A stretch of 64,000 nucleotides of DNA from Rhizobium sp. CB3090 (GCF_029714285.1 NZ_CP121663.1:1426001-1490000); one strand, 5' to 3'; positions 1-8,440 are shown, counted from the first letter of the stretch. A program made the numbers and translations. The notes: a model not told the origin generated them from the letters alone.

Positions 1-1329
1 CGGCCGGTACGGGCACAGACGAAACCTGGCGATATCGCCCGGCAAATCGCCGATTCAGCACCGGAAGCGGGCGAGGAGATGGAAGCGATCTTCGCCGATT
101 TCGAGCGCATCATCCCGGATGGTCTAACGCACTGGCAGCATCCTCGCTTCTTCGCCTATTTCCCGGCGAATGCTGCGCCGGTCTCGGTGATCGCAGACTA
201 TCTCGTCACCTCCATCGCCGCCCAGTGCATGCTATGGCAGACCTCGCCGGCGGCGACTGAGCTTGAAACTTGCGTGGTCGGCTGGCTGCGACAAGCTATG
301 GGACTTCCGGACGGTTTTGCCGGCCTCATCCAGGATTCCGCCTCGACTGCGACGCTCGCCGCCGTACTGGTGATGCGCGAAAAGGCCCTCGGCTGGAAGG
401 GCAACAGCGAGGGGCTTTCAGCGCAAAAGGCCGTACGCGTCTACGCCTCAAAACAAGTGCACACCTCCATTGACCGGGCGATCTGGATAGCCGGCATCGG
501 CGAGGCAAATCTGGTACGCATTCCCACCAAAGGCCCGCTCAATGGCATGGACCCCGAAGCGCTGGATGCCGCGATCAAGGCCGACCTTGCCGCCGGCCAT
601 ATCCCGGCCGGCATCATCGCCTGCACCGGCGGCACCTCGATCGGCGCCTGCGACCCGATCCGCGCGGTTGCTGAAGTCGCGAAGGCGCACGGGCTCTACC
701 TGCATGTCGACGCCGCCTGGGCCGGTTCCGCGATGATCTGCCCCGAGTTCCGCAAGCTTTGGGACGGCGTCGAGGCCGCGGACTCCATCGTCTTCAACCC
801 TCACAAATGGCTCGGTGCCAATTTCGACTGCTCGGTACAGTTCATCCGCAGTCCGGAAGACCAGGTACGCACGCTCGCCATCCAGCCGGAATATCTGAAG
901 ACGCACGGCCATGACGGTATCATCAACTATTCCGAATGGTCCGTGCCGCTCGGCCGTCGGTTTCGCGCGCTGAAACTCTGGTTTCTTATGCGCTATCACG
1001 GGCTTGAAGGGCTGCGTACCATGATCCGCAACCATGTGGCCTGGTCGCAAGAGCTGGCTAAACGGCTTGCCGCCGAACCGGATTTCGAACTCGTCAGCGA
1101 GCCGGTGCTGTCGCTCTTTTCCTTCCGCCATAAAGGTGGTGAGGACGTCGACCGCCACAACATTGCACTGGTCAACGCCATCAACGACGATGGCCGCATC
1201 TATCTCACGCAAACCCGCGTCGACGGGCGTATCGCTATCCGCTTCCAGGCAGGCCAGTTCGAGATGACCCGCGATGACGCCGACACGGCCTTCACGGTGA
1301 TCACCGAGATTGCCCGCAGCTTGACATAG
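1..1329 (+). CDS. PLP-dependent aromatic-L-amino-acid-type decarboxylase, 5' partial
   Basis: Group II pyridoxal-phosphate decarboxylase (DOPA/tyrosine/tryptophan decarboxylase fold). The frame is open from base 1, and residues upstream of the first ATG (79) already match the family (a PG-I-x-R segment), so the true start lies outside the window; 442 residues are visible. Seen: the THWQHPRFFAYFPAN block, the LWQTSPAATELE block, the HVDAAWAG segment containing the cofactor-nitrogen aspartate, and NPHKW with the Schiff-base lysine encoded at 805-807. Known for the family: decarboxylation of aromatic amino acids to monoamines. It is followed after 9 nt by an FAH-fold enzyme, so it probably heads or sits inside the + strand operon. 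The exact amino acid (Tyr, DOPA, Trp, Phe) cannot be read from sequence. Confidence 0.9.
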   Translation, partial: RPVRAQTKPGDIARQIADSAPEAGEEMEAIFADFERIIPDGLTHWQHPRFFAYFPANAAPVSVIADYLVTSIAAQCMLWQTSPAATELETCVVGWLRQAMGLPDGFAGLIQDSASTATLAAVLVMREKALGWKGNSEGLSAQKAVRVYASKQVHTSIDRAIWIAGIGEANLVRIPTKGPLNGMDPEALDAAIKADLAAGHIPAGIIACTGGTSIGACDPIRAVAEVAKAHGLYLHVDAAWAGSAMICPEFRKLWDGVEAADSIVFNPHKWLGANFDCSVQFIRSPEDQVRTLAIQPEYLKTHGHDGIINYSEWSVPLGRRFRALKLWFLMRYHGLEGLRTMIRNHVAWSQELAKRLAAEPDFELVSEPVLSLFSFRHKGGEDVDRHNIALVNAINDDGRIYLTQTRVDGRIAIRFQAGQFEMTRDDADTAFTVITEIARSLT

Positions 1330-1338
1330 GAGACCATT

Positions 1339-2214
1339 TTGACCGAACGGCCCCGCCTCGCCAGCTTTTCCCACCGCGGCACCCTGAAATATGGTCTCGT
1401 CAAGACCGATGGTGTCGTCGACCTCTCTGCCCGCCATGGCGCGACATGGCCGACGCTGCGCGAAGTGATCGAGGCCGGTCGTCTCGATCAACTCGCCGAG
1501 GAAGCCAAGGACTTGAAGCCGGATTTCGCGCTTGACGACATCCGCTTCGAAATTCCCATTCCGTCGCCGGAAAAGATCATTTGCGTCGGGGTCAATTTCC
1601 CCGACCGCAATGAGGAATACAAGGATGGCCAGGCGGCACCTTCCAATCCCTCGCTGTTCATCCGCTTTCCGCGCTCCTTCACCGGACACGACCAGCCGCT
1701 GATCCGGCCGCCGGAAAGCCCGCAGCTCGACTATGAAGGCGAGATAGTCATTGTTATCGGCAAGGGTGGCCGCCGGATCGCGGAAGCCGATGCCTTCTCC
1801 CATATCGCCGCCCTGTCGCTCTGCAACGAAGGCACGATCCGAGATTGGGTGCGCCATGCGAAGTTCAACGTCACCCAGGGCAAGAACTTCGATCGCACGG
1901 GCGCGATCGGCCCCTGGCTGATCCCCTTCACGGATGCTGCGCAGCTTGAAGACATCGAACTCACGACCCGCGTCAATGGCGAAGTTCGCCAGAGCGACCG
2001 CACCAGCCGGATGATCTTCTCCTTCCGCAAGATCATCAACTACATTTCCACCTTCACCACGCTTGTTCCCGGCGACGTCATCGTCACGGGTACGCCGACG
2101 GGGGCCGGCGCCCGCTTCGATCCGCCGATCTGGCTGAAGCCCGGCGATGTTGTCGAAGTCGAGGCCGATGGCATCGGCGTCCTGAAAAACACGATCGCCG
2201 ACGAGGTGCTGTGA
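1339..2214 (+). CDS. Fumarylacetoacetate hydrolase-family protein, HpaG/HpcE-like
   Basis: FAH-fold metalloenzyme, 291 aa. The C-terminal three quarters form the FAH domain: LDYEGEI supplies acidic metal ligands, then TGAIGPWL and a VTGTPTGAG motif near the C-terminus; a short N-terminal cap domain precedes them. The start is TTG at 1339, preceded by AGGAGA at 1328-1333. Family members include 5-oxopent-3-ene-1,2,5-tricarboxylate decarboxylase/isomerase (HpaG/HpcE) and acylpyruvate hydrolases. Because the next two genes are HpaH- and HpaI-like, a role just before them in homoprotocatechuate-type meta cleavage is the best inference. Its stop overlaps the next start. Acylpyruvase or another FAH reaction cannot be excluded. 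Confidence 0.87.
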   Translation: MTERPRLASFSHRGTLKYGLVKTDGVVDLSARHGATWPTLREVIEAGRLDQLAEEAKDLKPDFALDDIRFEIPIPSPEKIICVGVNFPDRNEEYKDGQAAPSNPSLFIRFPRSFTGHDQPLIRPPESPQLDYEGEIVIVIGKGGRRIAEADAFSHIAALSLCNEGTIRDWVRHAKFNVTQGKNFDRTGAIGPWLIPFTDAAQLEDIELTTRVNGEVRQSDRTSRMIFSFRKIINYISTFTTLVPGDVIVTGTPTGAGARFDPPIWLKPGDVVEVEADGIGVLKNTIADEVL

Positions 2215-3017
2215 TGCTGTCCCACGATGAAATCCAGGCTGCGGCCGAAAGCCTCGACCAGGCCGAGCGGACGCGTGTCCAGACCAGGCTTCTCTCTCTC
2301 AAGCACCCGGAAATGACCATGGACGATTCCTATGCCGTCCAGAGCGCTTGGGTGCAGAAGAAGATCGCTGCGGGACGCAAGCCGATCGGCTGGAAAATCG
2401 GGCTGACGTCGAAGGCGATGCAATATGCGCTCAATATCAACATTCCCGATTCCGGCGTGCTCTTCGACGACATGGTGTTCGAGGACGGCGCGACCGTGCC
2501 GGCCGACCGCTTCATCCAACCGCGTATCGAGGCCGAGATTGCCTTCGTGATGAAGGCGCCGCTCAAGGGACCGAACGTCTCGATCTTCGATGTGCTAAAC
2601 GCCACCGACTACGTGACCCCGGCCCTCGAAATCCTCGATACCCGTATCCTCAGGGTCGATCCGGAGACGAAGAAGGCGCGCACCATCGTCGACACCATCT
2701 CAGACAACGCCGCCAATGCCGGCATCGTCACCGGCGGCCGCGCCGTGCGACCGGACCTGATCGACATGCGCTGGATGGGCGCGATCGTCAGCCGCAATGC
2801 CGAGGTCGAGGAGACCGGTCTCGGAGCCGGCGTTCTCAACCAGCCCGCACGCGGCATCGCCTGGCTTGCCAATCGCTTGGCGCAGTATGGCGACGGCATC
2901 GAAGCCGGCCAGATCGTACTCGCCGGCTCGTTCATCCGCCCGATCGAGGCGCGGCACGGCGACACGATCAATGCCGATTTCGGCCCGTACGGGTCGGTCA
3001 GCCTGTTTTTTGCATGA
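2214..3017 (+). CDS. hpaH: 2-oxo-hept-4-ene-1,7-dioate hydratase-like (HpaH family)
   Basis: Member of the 2-keto-4-pentenoate / 2-oxohept-4-enedioate hydratase family, 267 aa from ATG 2214 (an in-frame GTG at 2211 is the alternative). The ATG overlaps the preceding TGA by one base (TGATG), indicating translational coupling. Seen: GWKIGLTSKAMQ, PRIEAEIAF and the EILDTRI segment characteristic of the family. HpaH adds water to 2-oxohept-4-ene-1,7-dioate to give the substrate of the HpaI aldolase, which is encoded next, 11 nt downstream. The family assignment is firm; the precise chain length of the substrate is inferred from the neighbours. Confidence 0.88.
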   Translation: MLSHDEIQAAAESLDQAERTRVQTRLLSLKHPEMTMDDSYAVQSAWVQKKIAAGRKPIGWKIGLTSKAMQYALNINIPDSGVLFDDMVFEDGATVPADRFIQPRIEAEIAFVMKAPLKGPNVSIFDVLNATDYVTPALEILDTRILRVDPETKKARTIVDTISDNAANAGIVTGGRAVRPDLIDMRWMGAIVSRNAEVEETGLGAGVLNQPARGIAWLANRLAQYGDGIEAGQIVLAGSFIRPIEARHGDTINADFGPYGSVSLFFA

Positions 3018-3028
3018 GGGAGTGAACC

Positions 3029-3835
3029 ATGTCGGCGCCCAGGAATCTCTTCAAGCAGGCCCTGAAGGAAGGGCGGGCGCAGATCGGCCTCTGGCAGGCG
3101 CTCGCCAACGCCTACACGGTCGAAATCTGCGCGGGCGCCGGTTACGACTGGCTGCTGCTCGACGCCGAGCATGCACCGAATGATGTGCCTCTGCTCGTCT
3201 CGCAATTGCAGGCGATGAAGGGCACGGCCAGCCATGCGGTGATCCGTCCTCCGATCGGCGAGACCTGGATCATCAAGCAGATGCTCGATATCGGCGCGCA
3301 GACGCTGCTGATCCCGATGGTCGATAGCAAGGAGATGGCCGAGACTATGGTCAAGGCCGTGCGATATCCGCCGCATGGCGTTCGCGGCGTTGGTGCGGCC
3401 CTTGCCCGCGCCTCTGCTTTCAACCGCATTCCCGATTATCTGCCGACGGCCAATGACGAGATCTGCCTGCTTCTGCAGGTGGAAAGCCGCCCGGGGCTTG
3501 CAGCACTCGACGGCATCGCCTCGACCGAGGGCGTAGACGGGGTTTTCATCGGACCTGCCGATCTCGCCGCCGACATGGGCTATCTCGGCAAGCCGGGTGC
3601 GCCGGAGGTTCAGGCAGAGGTCGAAAAGGCGCTCGCCAAAATCCAGTCGCACGGCAAGGCCGCCGGCATCCTGATCGGCGATCTCTCGCTTGCGAAACGC
3701 TATCTCGACCTTGGCGCGACCTTCGTCGCAATCGGCAACGACGTCACCTTGCTTGCCAACGCCACGACCAAGCTTCTCGGCGACTTCAAGAAGGCAGACG
3801 CCGCCAAGCCGCCTGCAGACGCAAAAGTCTACTGA
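3029..3835 (+). CDS. hpaI: 4-hydroxy-2-oxoheptanedioate aldolase-like (HpaI/HpcH)
   Basis: Class II, metal-dependent pyruvate aldolase of the HpcH/HpaI family, 268 aa, about the usual family length. Seen: LLLDAEHAPND with the catalytic histidine, the substrate-binding arginine in VIRPPIGE, the metal-ligand glutamate in LLLQVES, and the metal-ligand aspartate in FIGPADLAADMG. HpaI cleaves 4-hydroxy-2-oxoheptanedioate to pyruvate and succinic semialdehyde in the cytoplasm, the last step of homoprotocatechuate meta cleavage. The ATG follows a GGGAGTGA ribosome-binding site. Paralogues act on other 4-hydroxy-2-oxo acids, so the assignment rests on adjacency to the FAH-fold enzyme and the hydratase. 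Confidence 0.9.
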   Translation: MSAPRNLFKQALKEGRAQIGLWQALANAYTVEICAGAGYDWLLLDAEHAPNDVPLLVSQLQAMKGTASHAVIRPPIGETWIIKQMLDIGAQTLLIPMVDSKEMAETMVKAVRYPPHGVRGVGAALARASAFNRIPDYLPTANDEICLLLQVESRPGLAALDGIASTEGVDGVFIGPADLAADMGYLGKPGAPEVQAEVEKALAKIQSHGKAAGILIGDLSLAKRYLDLGATFVAIGNDVTLLANATTKLLGDFKKADAAKPPADAKVY

Positions 3836-4009
3836 ATTCCCGAAGCTGACTTCCCTGGATACCGCACGACCGGTTGCTGTCGATCGCGCGGATTTTGCGC
3901 GCCCCGGCGGGCTGCGTTGTGCACGCTCAGTCAAAAGAGACTGCAGAACTGGACGCGACGCGTCCGCACGCATCCGCCATGATGATCCGCAAAGCCAAGA
4001 GGAGGAAAC

Positions 4010-4798
4010 ATGCGTTTCAAGAATAAGACTGCCTTGATCACCGGCGGCGGTACGGGCATTGGTGCGGCAGTCGCTCGCCGCATCCGGCAGGAGGGTGGCA
4101 ACGTCGCACTCGTGGGGCGTCGTCCCGAACCGCTTCGCGGCGTTGCCGAGGAAATCGGTGCCACTGTCGTTGTGGCGGATGCGGCGGATAGCGCGGCTAT
4201 GAAGGCTGCCGTCGAGAAGGTCGTCGACACTTTTGGCGGCCTCGACATCCTGATCGCCAATGCTGGCGGCCACGGTGTCGGACCGACGGTCAGCATGTCG
4301 GACGAAACATGGGATCTTGCCGTCCGGCTCAACCTCAACACTGCCTTCGTCAGCGCCCGCGAATCCCTGCCGCATCTCATCAAAAGCGAGGGCAATATCG
4401 TTGTCCTCGCCTCGATCGCCGGGCTCTTTGCCGGGCCGGATGCGGCGGGTTACGTCACCATGAAGCACGGCTGCATCGGGCTTGCGAAATCGCTGGCGCG
4501 CGACTACGGCCGCAAGAGCGTGCGCACCAATTCCGTCTGCCCCGGCTGGGTATCGACCGCGATGGCCGACGAACAGATGGAATTCATCGTCGAGAAATAC
4601 AAGCTGAACAGCATCGAGGAGGCCTATGCGCTCGTCACCAAGGACGTGCCACTCGGCCGTCCGGCCACTGCCGAAGATGTCGCCAACGCCGTCTGCTTCC
4701 TGGCCTCGGCGGAGGCGTCGATGATCAACGGCGCAATCCTGACCGTCGATGGCGGCGCCGGCACGGTCGATCTGCCCACTCTCGCCTTTGTGCAATGA
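4010..4798 (+). CDS. SDR-family oxidoreductase paired with moaF
   Basis: Classical short-chain dehydrogenase/reductase, 262 aa. Seen: the TGGGTGIG nucleotide-binding loop near residue 12, the NAGG motif, the catalytic Ser in VLASIAG, YVTMK as the YxxxK site, and the CPGWVST segment. It starts at ATG 4010 after a strong AAGAGGAGGAAAC site. A 174-nt gap separates it from the aldolase, while only 19 nt separate it from the MoaF gene. My recollection is that the monoamine-inducible moaEF operon of Klebsiella/Enterobacter aerogenes also pairs an oxidoreductase-like gene with moaF, so this may be the moaE counterpart. The substrate is unknown. Confidence 0.87.
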   Translation: MRFKNKTALITGGGTGIGAAVARRIRQEGGNVALVGRRPEPLRGVAEEIGATVVVADAADSAAMKAAVEKVVDTFGGLDILIANAGGHGVGPTVSMSDETWDLAVRLNLNTAFVSARESLPHLIKSEGNIVVLASIAGLFAGPDAAGYVTMKHGCIGLAKSLARDYGRKSVRTNSVCPGWVSTAMADEQMEFIVEKYKLNSIEEAYALVTKDVPLGRPATAEDVANAVCFLASAEASMINGAILTVDGGAGTVDLPTLAFVQ

Positions 4799-4817
4799 TC
4801 AAGAAGAGGAGATACCG

Positions 4818-5597
4818 ATGAACCAAAATCCCAAGGATTGGAAAACCTACGACGAATTCGCCTATGGCATAGACACGAACCGCTTGCCAGCAACCGAGGC
4901 CCTCGCCGGCGCATCTTGCAAGATCGGCTTCGACGACGGCCGCACGCTTGAGCTTGCCTTCGCCAACGGTGAAGTCAAATGGTCTGAGGGCAAGGACGGC
5001 GACACCGACAAGGCGGAAGTGATCGAAGTCGCACCGAAGACCTATTTCGTGGAGATCATCTTTGCCGGTCGTCCCAAGGAAGCCGAAACGCTGATCCTCA
5101 ATATCGAAACGCGTCGTGCGCTTTCCATCTATTCCATCGTCCGCGATGCCAAGGATGCCGTCGGCGAGCCGCAGGTTGCCCAAATCTTCCGGCCGGGCGT
5201 CATTGATGGCGGTGCGGCGAGTGGGCCAGTGCCGCATGAGAGTCGCGACCTGATAGGACTCAGGGCACATTTCACATACAGCCCCAATCACGTCTACGAG
5301 CATACATATCTCTCGTCGCAACGCTATGCTTGGCAATGCCTCGTCGGCGTGCAACGCGGCCATGGCGACGTCGATCTCACGACGACCTACAAGTTCGATG
5401 ACAACCTCTACATATTCACCTTCCGCGAATTCAAGATCGCAGTTGCATCCACATTCTTCTACAATTTCAAAGACATGCGGTCGACAGGCAAGTTTCTCGG
5501 CATCACCGGCGACGGCCGTATCCAAAACAGCCCAGCAGGTGCCTTCATCCGTAAGGCATCGATGACATATTACCTGCCCGGCCAGGAACCAGTGTGA
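4818..5597 (+). CDS. moaF: MoaF-family protein
   Basis: 259 aa from ATG 4818, chosen because AGAGGAGA lies just upstream; an upstream in-frame start at 4749 would run into the SDR gene. The protein matches the two-domain MoaF family, often labelled molybdenum cofactor biosynthesis protein F: an N-terminal segment around DWKTYDEFAYGIDTNRLP and a C-terminal lipocalin/FABP-like beta-rich segment with YSPNHVYEHTYLSSQRYAWQ. As I recall, Klebsiella MoaF is needed for a monoamine-inducible 30-kDa protein; a role in molybdenum cofactor synthesis is not established. No signal peptide is seen, so it is likely cytoplasmic. Its position in an amine/aromatic locus fits the monoamine connection. Biochemical function unknown. 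Confidence 0.83.
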   Translation: MNQNPKDWKTYDEFAYGIDTNRLPATEALAGASCKIGFDDGRTLELAFANGEVKWSEGKDGDTDKAEVIEVAPKTYFVEIIFAGRPKEAETLILNIETRRALSIYSIVRDAKDAVGEPQVAQIFRPGVIDGGAASGPVPHESRDLIGLRAHFTYSPNHVYEHTYLSSQRYAWQCLVGVQRGHGDVDLTTTYKFDDNLYIFTFREFKIAVASTFFYNFKDMRSTGKFLGITGDGRIQNSPAGAFIRKASMTYYLPGQEPV

Positions 5598-5604
5598 GGA
5601 CGCG

Positions 5605-5994
5605 ATGCGCAGAGCTTTCGATATCGTAAAGGCACATTACGACGCCAACGACCGCCGCGACATGGACGGCATGCTTGCCGACATCGCTCCGGACTGCCGC
5701 TGGACGGAGATGGACGGCTTTCCCTGTGCGGGCACCTATGTCGGTCCGCAGGAGGTCTTTAAGAATGTCTTTCAGGCGCTCGGCCAGGCTTTCGACGGAT
5801 ACACCTTCAAGCTGGAACGTCTTATCGACGCCGGCGACGAGGTGGTCGGAGTGGGAGACTATAGCGGCACGCATAAGGGGACAGGCAAAGCCTTCAAAGC
5901 CCGCGTCGTGCATGTCTGGGGCGTGGCCGGCGACAAGATCCGGCGTTTCGAGCAGTTCACGGATACGCTGAGAGTCGACGAATCCATGCGATGA
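5605..5994 (+). CDS. NTF2-like (SnoaL/ketosteroid-isomerase-type) protein
   Basis: 129-aa cone-fold protein of the NTF2-like superfamily. It opens with a helix (FDIVKAHYDANDRRDMDGML), continues with the conserved IAPDCRWTEMDGFPCAGTYVG turn, and ends in beta strands including VVHVWGVAGDKIRRFEQFTDT, which is typical of SnoaL-like domains. It starts 7 nt after moaF and is the last gene of the + strand operon. Members are enzymes (isomerases, cyclases, dehydratases) or binding proteins, and the reaction here cannot be named. A strong hairpin follows directly (6001-6031). Confidence 0.8.
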   Translation: MRRAFDIVKAHYDANDRRDMDGMLADIAPDCRWTEMDGFPCAGTYVGPQEVFKNVFQALGQAFDGYTFKLERLIDAGDEVVGVGDYSGTHKGTGKAFKARVVHVWGVAGDKIRRFEQFTDTLRVDESMR

Positions 5995-6031
5995 AAAATC
6001 GAGGTGGCCCGACGCTCTGTCGGGTCACCTC
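5993..6031 (-). terminator. Intrinsic terminator of the minus-strand operon
   Basis: A 13-bp stem (GAGGTGGCCCGAC at 6001-6013 paired with 6019-6031, one G-U wobble) closes a 5-nt loop. Read on the minus strand it is followed by GATTTTTCAT, giving a run of five T. It overlaps the stop codon of the AraC-like gene and sits between convergent transcription units. On the + strand the hairpin is not followed by a T run, so it is best assigned to the minus-strand ALDH-Liv-AraC operon. Confidence 0.75.
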
Positions 6032-6984
6032 ACGCTACCTACGAAAATCCGGGCCTTGCGCCATTGCGATGGCGAAATGCCATAGCGGTGGCGGAAGGCT
6101 CGCGAAAAATGCGCGCTGGAGGAAAAGCCGAGCGCAAAAGCGATCCCGGATATCTCGCCGGCATAGCCGCCGGCGTCCTGTAATTGCGCCGCCGCTCTTT
6201 GCAGGCGCAGATCCCAGATGTAATCGGAGGGCGTCAGGCCCTCGACTTCGAATGCGCGATAGATGTAGCGCACCGAGCAGCCCATGCGGCGCGCGATCGT
6301 GGCGACGCTCAGGTCCGGTCGTGCGAGATGGATGTCGATGAATTCCTTGATCCGCTGCAGCAGCAGGTCCAACGGATTGACGACCGGCCTTGCTTGCGGC
6401 AGGCCCGCACCCATCATGGCACGGACAAGATCGATCATGGTCTGGCCAACGCTCAAGCGCCGTGCCTCATCGAGATGGTCGATCTCGTGCATGGTCGAAT
6501 CCATCAGCGACAGCAGAATCCGGCACATGCCGTCATGCTCGGCATGTGTGATAAAGGGTCTCTTCAGTCGCTCCACAGCCGCATGAGGCAGCGCGTGACG
6601 CGGTAATTGCAACAGCAATTGGCGAACCGGCGTACTGTTTGTCAGCATATAAGGGCGGCGCGGATCGTAGATCACGAGCGCATTCTGCGAAACCGGCGCA
6701 TACAGCCCGCCCTGGGCAAACAAGGCGCTGCCTTCCGTCTGCACGAGCAGCTTGATCGCGTCCGGATCATTTGGCCCGGCCGTCACATGCTCACCGAAAA
6801 CGACATGCCGATCCGCCTCCAGCCGCGTCAGCCGGCAGGCGCCCAGCATGGCCGATACCATCCGGCTTTTTTCCTCGTCGGCAGTGCTGAAGTCGAGCCG
6901 AACATTTCCAAAAAGGTTGCGAGCCAGTCCCGCAAACGCTCGCCCATTGGCGTTCTCGACATACCCTCGAAGTGCTGCAGCCAT
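6025..6984 (-). CDS. AraC-family regulator, FeaR-like
   Basis: 319 aa. The N-terminal about 190 residues resemble the AraC-type ligand-binding domain found in FeaR-like regulators. The C-terminal about 100 residues form the double helix-turn-helix: helix one around SVATIARRMGCSVRYIYRAF and the second near EISGIAFALGFSSSAHFSRAF, ending GISPSQWRK. The ATG follows GGAGGACA with about 10-nt spacing. It is the distal gene of the ALDH-GMC-Liv operon. FeaR of E. coli activates phenylethylamine oxidation genes in response to aromatic amines, so an amine or aldehyde inducer is plausible but unproven. A second, distinct FeaR-like gene lies at 14842-15828. Confidence 0.87.
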   Translation of the reverse strand: MAAALRGYVENANGRAFAGLARNLFGNVRLDFSTADEEKSRMVSAMLGACRLTRLEADRHVVFGEHVTAGPNDPDAIKLLVQTEGSALFAQGGLYAPVSQNALVIYDPRRPYMLTNSTPVRQLLLQLPRHALPHAAVERLKRPFITHAEHDGMCRILLSLMDSTMHEIDHLDEARRLSVGQTMIDLVRAMMGAGLPQARPVVNPLDLLLQRIKEFIDIHLARPDLSVATIARRMGCSVRYIYRAFEVEGLTPSDYIWDLRLQRAAAQLQDAGGYAGEISGIAFALGFSSSAHFSRAFRHRYGISPSQWRKARIFVGSVR

Positions 6985-7017
6985 GCTAGGTGTCCTCCAG
7001 AGGTGAAACCCTCCGCT

Positions 7018-7734
7018 TCAGCTCGCCAGGTAGGCGCCATGGAGAATATCCGGCTGCGCTTTGAGGGTTGCAGCAGAGCCTGTAAAAACCAGATACCCAC
7101 GCTCCAGGACAAGGGCCTGATCGGCAAGATCGAGCGCGAGGTTGGCAAACTGCTCGATCAGCAGGACGCCGATGCCGCTGGCGGCCGCGATCTTCAGCGC
7201 CTCGGCTAGGCGCTTGACGACGGCAGGCGCCAGGCCGAGCGACAGCTCGTCGACTATCATGAAACGGGGCTTGGCGACGAAGGCTTGCGCCATCGCCACC
7301 ATCTGCTTCTGTCCGCCGGAAAGATCCGACGCCGATTGACGGCGCCGTTCGGCAAGCTCGGGAAAAATTTCATAGGCATGTTCCAGCCCTCGCCGGCGCG
7401 CTGCCGGCGAACCCTCGAGCGCCGCCACGAGAATATTATCCTCCACAGAAAGCTGCCCGAGCACGCGATGTCCTTCGGGGACGAGCGCAAGACCGGCCCG
7501 GCGAATGCGGTCAGGCGAGAACCCTTCAAACGCCGCATCGCCTAGACGCACCGAGCCGCCGCGCGGCAAGACGCCCGCCATAGCCATCACCGTACTCGAC
7601 TTCCCGGCTCCGTTGGCGCCAAGCAATGTCGTGATCTTGCCGGCCGCGACCGAAAAGGAAACACCATGAATGACGCGCTTGCCGCCGCGCTCGACAACGA
7701 GGTCCTCAACGCTCACTTCCGATGTGACGTTCAT
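7018..7734 (-). CDS. Liv-type ABC importer ATP-binding protein (LivF-like)
   Basis: 238 aa ATPase of the branched-chain amino acid (HAAT) transporter family. Seen: Walker A GANGAGKSS, signature LSGGQKQ, Walker B FMIVDELSLG. The start was set at ATG 7734, one base after the LivG stop; a longer in-frame start at 7866 would overlap livG and lacks homology. Together with LivG it powers import through the LivHM permease pair. The locus suggests the substrate is an aromatic amino acid, amine or acid rather than leucine, but that is inference. Confidence 0.92.
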   Translation of the reverse strand: MNVTSEVSVEDLVVERGGKRVIHGVSFSVAAGKITTLLGANGAGKSSTVMAMAGVLPRGGSVRLGDAAFEGFSPDRIRRAGLALVPEGHRVLGQLSVEDNILVAALEGSPAARRRGLEHAYEIFPELAERRRQSASDLSGGQKQMVAMAQAFVAKPRFMIVDELSLGLAPAVVKRLAEALKIAAASGIGVLLIEQFANLALDLADQALVLERGYLVFTGSAATLKAQPDILHGAYLAS

Positions 7735-7735
7735 G

Positions 7736-8440
7736 TCAGAACTCCCCCAGATAAGCACGCCGCACGTTGGGATCGGCGAGAACCGCATGCGTTGCCCCGA
7801 GCGCCAGAAGCTTGCCGTAGTCGAGCACCATGGTTTCGCTGCACATGGATCGGATGAGATCGACATCGTGGTCGATGATCAGCACCTGCGCGCGGAATTC
7901 AGCGGGAATGCGCAGCACCAGTTCGCGAAAGACCTTGCCCTCCTCTTCGGTCAGGCCCGCAGCGGGCTCATCGAGCAGAATGAGTTTCGGCTCGCCGACT
8001 ACGCATTTTGCCAGCTCGACCAGACGACGCTGGAAGAGATTGAGGGATTGGCCGAGCCGATCGGCAACTGCCGTGAGACCGACGAAAGAAAGAGCCTGAT
8101 CGACAGCGCCGGACCGATGCCCGGTGCCGACGACATGATCGGCGATCGCGGCGATGTTGACGGCGACCGTCAGGTCTTCCACCACCTGCTCGGTCTGGAA
8201 CGAACGACGCAAGCCGGCCCGGACACGCTGCAGCGGCGTCATCGGCAGCAAGGCCCTTTCGCCGAGCGAGACCGAGCCTTGGATCGGTTTCACAAAACCG
8301 GAGAGCACATTGAGCAAAGTGGTCTTGCCTGCACCGTTCGGGCCGATAAGGCCGGCGACCGGCGCCGTCAACACGGCGCTGAGCTCATTGATCGGCCGGA
8401 CGCCACCGAATTGAACGATGAGATTGTCGATCTTGATCAT
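7736..8440 (-). CDS. Liv-type ABC importer ATP-binding protein (LivG-like), altered signature motif
   Basis: 234 aa. Walker A is GPNGAGKTT and Walker B LILLDEPAAG, both intact. The ABC signature (C-loop), normally LSxGQ or similar, reads LNLFQ before RRLVELAK, so the usual serine/tyrosine and glycine are replaced. In ABC dimers the C-loop completes the partner site, so the heterodimer with LivF could have one canonical and one degenerate ATP site. The start ATG overlaps the livM stop. The rest of the protein looks normal for LivG, including the GLRRSFQ Q-loop region. Confidence 0.9.
   Translation of the reverse strand: MIKIDNLIVQFGGVRPINELSAVLTAPVAGLIGPNGAGKTTLLNVLSGFVKPIQGSVSLGERALLPMTPLQRVRAGLRRSFQTEQVVEDLTVAVNIAAIADHVVGTGHRSGAVDQALSFVGLTAVADRLGQSLNLFQRRLVELAKCVVGEPKLILLDEPAAGLTEEEGKVFRELVLRIPAEFRAQVLIIDHDVDLIRSMCSETMVLDYGKLLALGATHAVLADPNVRRAYLGEF

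Noticed and set aside
448..1857. 469-codon open frame on the minus strand
   Set aside because: Antisense to the decarboxylase and FAH-fold genes; the product has no family features and is Arg/Gly/Asp-rich as expected for GC-rich shadows.
2609..4795. 728-codon minus-strand open frame
   Set aside because: Lies opposite the hydratase, aldolase and SDR genes, all with clear motifs and ribosome-binding sites; no recognisable domain in the antisense product.
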